A stretch of DNA of 64,000 bases from an uncultured Bacteroidales bacterium (GTDB lineage: Bacteria > Bacteroidota > Bacteroidia > Bacteroidales > FEN-979), in contig CAJAUM010000113.1 in NCBI GenBank assembly GCA_903945175.1, forward strand, positions 1 through 64,000. Direction: 5' to 3'. The position numbers were made by a program, and so were the translations under genes. Under the pieces are notes generated by a model. That model searched no databases, was not told the origin of the DNA, and worked only from the letters and a program-made list of their open reading frames with translations. This document shows positions 60,001-64,000 of the stretch, in pieces; the stretch's first letter is position 1; the number at the start of each line of letters is the position of its first letter.

Positions 60001-61259
60001 CCATTCGGTATCGTAAAGAAAAATGATGCACCGTGTCCAACTTCTCCGGTCGCATAAATCTTGCCACCGTGCTTCTCAACGATCCTGCGCACTGTTGAAA
60101 GTCCGACACCTGTCCCGGGAAATTCATCCTGGGTGTGAAGCCTGACAAAAGGAGTGAAGAGATTATCGGCCTGATTTGGATTAAAACCAGCGCCGTTATC
60201 TTTTACACAAACGATGGTATGATCATCATTTTTCTGAGATTCAACATGCACCTCCGGATCAGGAGTATGCGAAGTGTACTTCCAGGCATTGCCAAGCAGG
60301 TTTTTCATTACAACCATCAAAAGACTGGCATCACCAGAGACAACCATCCCTTCTTCCACTACGAATTTGATCTTCCTGTCAGGATTGTCCTGACGGGTCC
60401 ATTCAATCACTTTTTTGGTCAGATCTGTGAGATCAACTTCCTGAAGGTCAACTTTGATATTGCCAGATCGCGAAAATTTGAGAAGGTCACTGATCATATC
60501 TGTCATTGAACGCACAGTTGAAAGAATGGTACTCAGATAGGAGTTGTCCTCTTCATTAAAATCCGTTTCGTGTTTTTGTTTAATCAGTTGTGTGCTGACG
60601 CTGATGTAGTTGAGTGGTGTGCGCAAGTCGTGGGAAATGGTATAGGAGAAAGATTCCAGGTCGCGGTTGGCGATGGCCAGGTTCTCGTTTGCCTGCTGGA
60701 GTTGTTTCTGAGCCTCAATCAATGCCCTGTTTTGTTCAATGGATGTTTCATAAACAGACAACAGCAAATCAAGGATCTGTTTACGTTCTGAATTTATGGC
60801 ATATCTGCTTCCCTTGAACATGATTTCAAGCATCATGTCCGTATTACCTGCATTGCGCAGCTCTCGGTTGGCTAATAGATAATTGACACGTGAAAGAAGA
60901 TATTTTGACTCAAACGGTTTGGTAATGAAATTATCAGCGCCAGACTGCAAGCCATGGATAATGTCCATCGGATCCTGCAGGGAGGTGAGCAGAATGACCG
61001 GTACCTCCATCAGCCCGGGTGTTGATTTAACCTTTTCACAAAATTCGTATCCATCCATTACAGGCATGACAACATCAGAAATGATGAGCATCGGGAATTC
61101 GTTCCCGGCAGCCTGAAAAGCTTCGGCTCCGTCATGGAAAACCTTAACCTTGTAATCATGCTGTTTTAATAAAGTCTTCACCATGGTGGCTTCCAACTGG
61201 GAATCTTCCACCACCATGATGTAACCTTCAATGTCCCCATGCCTGAAGCGATGGCTCAT
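59997..61259 (-). CDS. Response regulator-histidine kinase (REC-HK)
   Basis: IMVVEDSQLEATMVKTLL...ISDVVMPVMDGYEF receiver; SYTISHDLRTPLNYI H-box; CVKDNGAGFNPNQADNLF, GTGVGLSTVRRIVEKHGG. Confidence 0.92.
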   Translation of the reverse strand: MSHRFRHGDIEGYIMVVEDSQLEATMVKTLLKQHDYKVKVFHDGAEAFQAAGNEFPMLIISDVVMPVMDGYEFCEKVKSTPGLMEVPVILLTSLQDPMDIIHGLQSGADNFITKPFESKYLLSRVNYLLANRELRNAGNTDMMLEIMFKGSRYAINSERKQILDLLLSVYETSIEQNRALIEAQKQLQQANENLAIANRDLESFSYTISHDLRTPLNYISVSTQLIKQKHETDFNEEDNSYLSTILSTVRSMTDMISDLLKFSRSGNIKVDLQEVDLTDLTKKVIEWTRQDNPDRKIKFVVEEGMVVSGDASLLMVVMKNLLGNAWKYTSHTPDPEVHVESQKNDDHTIVCVKDNGAGFNPNQADNLFTPFVRLHTQDEFPGTGVGLSTVRRIVEKHGGKIYATGEVGHGASFFFTIPNG

Positions 61260-61260
61260 A

Positions 61261-62271
<1,011 letters not shown>

Positions 62272-62403
62272 TCATTGTTAATTTAGAGAATAAATAAATC
62301 ATAAAAATGCAAAATTAAGGATTTAAATGATAGCAAAAAAACGTGTTAATAATTTTGCCCAAAGGGATAAAAGTGTTAGCTTTATCAACTTCAATTGTGG
62401 TAA

Positions 62404-63201
62404 ATGAATAAAGTTTTTATCGTTTCCGATGGCACCGGACGTACAGCGGAACAGACCCTGATGGCTGCATTGACTCAATTTCCTGGAAATGAAGTTGAAA
62501 TCATTCAAAAAGGAGATATCCGCACCGAAATGCAGATTGAAGAGATCGTTTCCGAAGCTGTCAGTGAAAAGGGATTTATCGTTCATACCCTGGTCTCAGA
62601 AACCCTGCGCGAAGATATGCTGCGCATCAGCCGCATTCACAATATTGATGCGATTGACCTGATGGGGCCGCTGTTATCCCGGCTCGCACATCACTTCGCA
62701 GATTCACCAACAGGGGAGCCGGGCCTTTTTTTCTCGTTAAACAAAGAGTATTTCAAGCGCATTGATTCAATGCAGTTTGCATTTAATCATGATGATGGTC
62801 AGCGCGCTGAGGATTACGAAAAGGCCGAGATCGTACTGGTGGGTGTGTCGCGAACCTTTAAGACACCCCTCAGCATTTACCTTGCGTTCAAGGGATGGTT
62901 TGTAGCCAATTACCCCATCGTTATAGGTGTCGATTTGCCAGATTCACTCTCCAAAATGCCCTATGGGAGCGTGTTTGGTTTAATGACACAGGCCCACGAC
63001 CTGTCCAGCCTGCGAATTGTAAGGCAACAATACCTGGGCGGAGAAACCGGCGAATATTCATCTGTTAACTTTGTCCGAAAAGAGTTGAATTACGCGCAGA
63101 ATATTTTCAACCGCTTTGAATGGCCGGTGATCCAGGTGACGAACAAACCCATTGAAGAGATCGCTTCGGAAATTCTGGCTGTTAAACGGCGGATAGGCTA
63201 A
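62404..63201 (+). CDS. Kinase/pyrophosphorylase (PpsR/PDRP-type, DUF299)
   Basis: VFIVSDGTGRTAEQTLMAAL, VGVSRTFKTPLSIYLAFKGWFVANYPIV. Confidence 0.9.
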   Translation: MNKVFIVSDGTGRTAEQTLMAALTQFPGNEVEIIQKGDIRTEMQIEEIVSEAVSEKGFIVHTLVSETLREDMLRISRIHNIDAIDLMGPLLSRLAHHFADSPTGEPGLFFSLNKEYFKRIDSMQFAFNHDDGQRAEDYEKAEIVLVGVSRTFKTPLSIYLAFKGWFVANYPIVIGVDLPDSLSKMPYGSVFGLMTQAHDLSSLRIVRQQYLGGETGEYSSVNFVRKELNYAQNIFNRFEWPVIQVTNKPIEEIASEILAVKRRIG

Positions 63202-63302
63202 TTGATCCCGGAAGGAAAAAATAGCTCCGCAAGCCTGGGAAGGCATCCAAATCTTAAAAATTTAGCGTAATTTTGCAGGGATACTGACCTCAAATTATTT
63301 TC

Positions 63303-64000
63303 ATGTCCAAAACCAAATACATATTCGTCACCGGCGGAGTAACCTCCTCATTGGGGAAAGGGATTATCTCCTCGTCGATTGCAAAATTATTGGTCGCACG
63401 CGGTTTTACTGTAACAATTCAAAAACTCGATCCATATATCAACATCGATCCGGGAACCCTGAATCCCTATGAACACGGAGAGTGTTTTGTAACAGAAGAT
63501 GGGGCGGAGACAGATCTTGATCTTGGCCACTATGAACGATTTTCGAATGTGCCGACCTCCCAGGCCAACAACGTTACAACCGGTGTCATTTATCAATCGG
63601 TGATCACAAAGGAACGCCAGGGCCAGTATCTTGGCGAAACAGTTCAGGTAATCCCACACATCACAGATGAAATAAAATATCGTATCAAAATGCTCGCAAA
63701 CCGTGGTGATTATGATTTTATCATTACTGAGATTGGGGGTACGGTCGGTGATATCGAATCATTGCCTTTTATTGAAGCGGTTCGTCAGCTGCGGTGGGAA
63801 CTGGGTCACGACTGTGTCGTGGTTCATCTTACCCTGGTACCCTATCTTGCTGCTGCCGGTGAATTAAAAACAAAACCAACCCAGCATTCCGTAAAAACGT
63901 TGCTTGAATCAGGGGTTCAGCCTGATATCATCGTATGCCGCACCGAAAAACATCTCTCTGAAGGCATACGAAATAAGATTGCACTGTTCTGCAATGTCAG
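63303..64000 (+). CDS. pyrG: CTP synthase (3' truncated by window edge)
   Basis: ATG at 63303; [80 protein letters not shown]. Not in the ORF track because it runs off the window. Confidence 0.97.
   Translation, partial: MSKTKYIFVTGGVTSSLGKGIISSSIAKLLVARGFTVTIQKLDPYINIDPGTLNPYEHGECFVTEDGAETDLDLGHYERFSNVPTSQANNVTTGVIYQSVITKERQGQYLGETVQVIPHITDEIKYRIKMLANRGDYDFIITEIGGTVGDIESLPFIEAVRQLRWELGHDCVVVHLTLVPYLAAAGELKTKPTQHSVKTLLESGVQPDIIVCRTEKHLSEGIRNKIALFCNV

Overview
The window looks like a Bacteroidota chromosome segment (T9SS sorting domains, TonB receptors with carboxypeptidase-like N-termini, HmuY-like proteins). It has two parts. (1) About 1-12.9 kb is an accessory island ending at the 3' side of a tRNA-Arg(TCT). 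It carries the end of a prophage-like lysis module, small secreted hypotheticals, a type III restriction-modification pair (Mod/Res), and a following NYN-nuclease plus AAA+ ATPase gene pair. (2) About 13-64 kb is mostly core-like: isochorismatase-family hydrolase, parC, flavodiiron protein, tsaD, tamB, AddAB-like helicase/nuclease genes separated by an AmgK-RapZ fusion and a MurU-like gene, an AmmeMemoRadiSam gene set with export signals, an HtrA protease and primary sigma factor, an HmuY/TonB-receptor locus, a second TonB receptor, OsmC, a second Memo-like protein, a PEP-synthase-like protein with a lipocalin-like partner, a DEAD-box helicase, a GT-C-like membrane protein, a REC-histidine kinase, gapA, a PpsR-type regulator and partial pyrG. 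The main non-coding signal is a dispersed heptamer repeat family (TGACGAR/TGACGCG, 2 to 11 units) at about six intergenic sites. It puts stop codons in all three frames on one strand only and supplies the actual C-terminus and stop codon of at least two genes. I found no CRISPR array, rRNA or intact transposase. All product names come from motif recognition without database searches.
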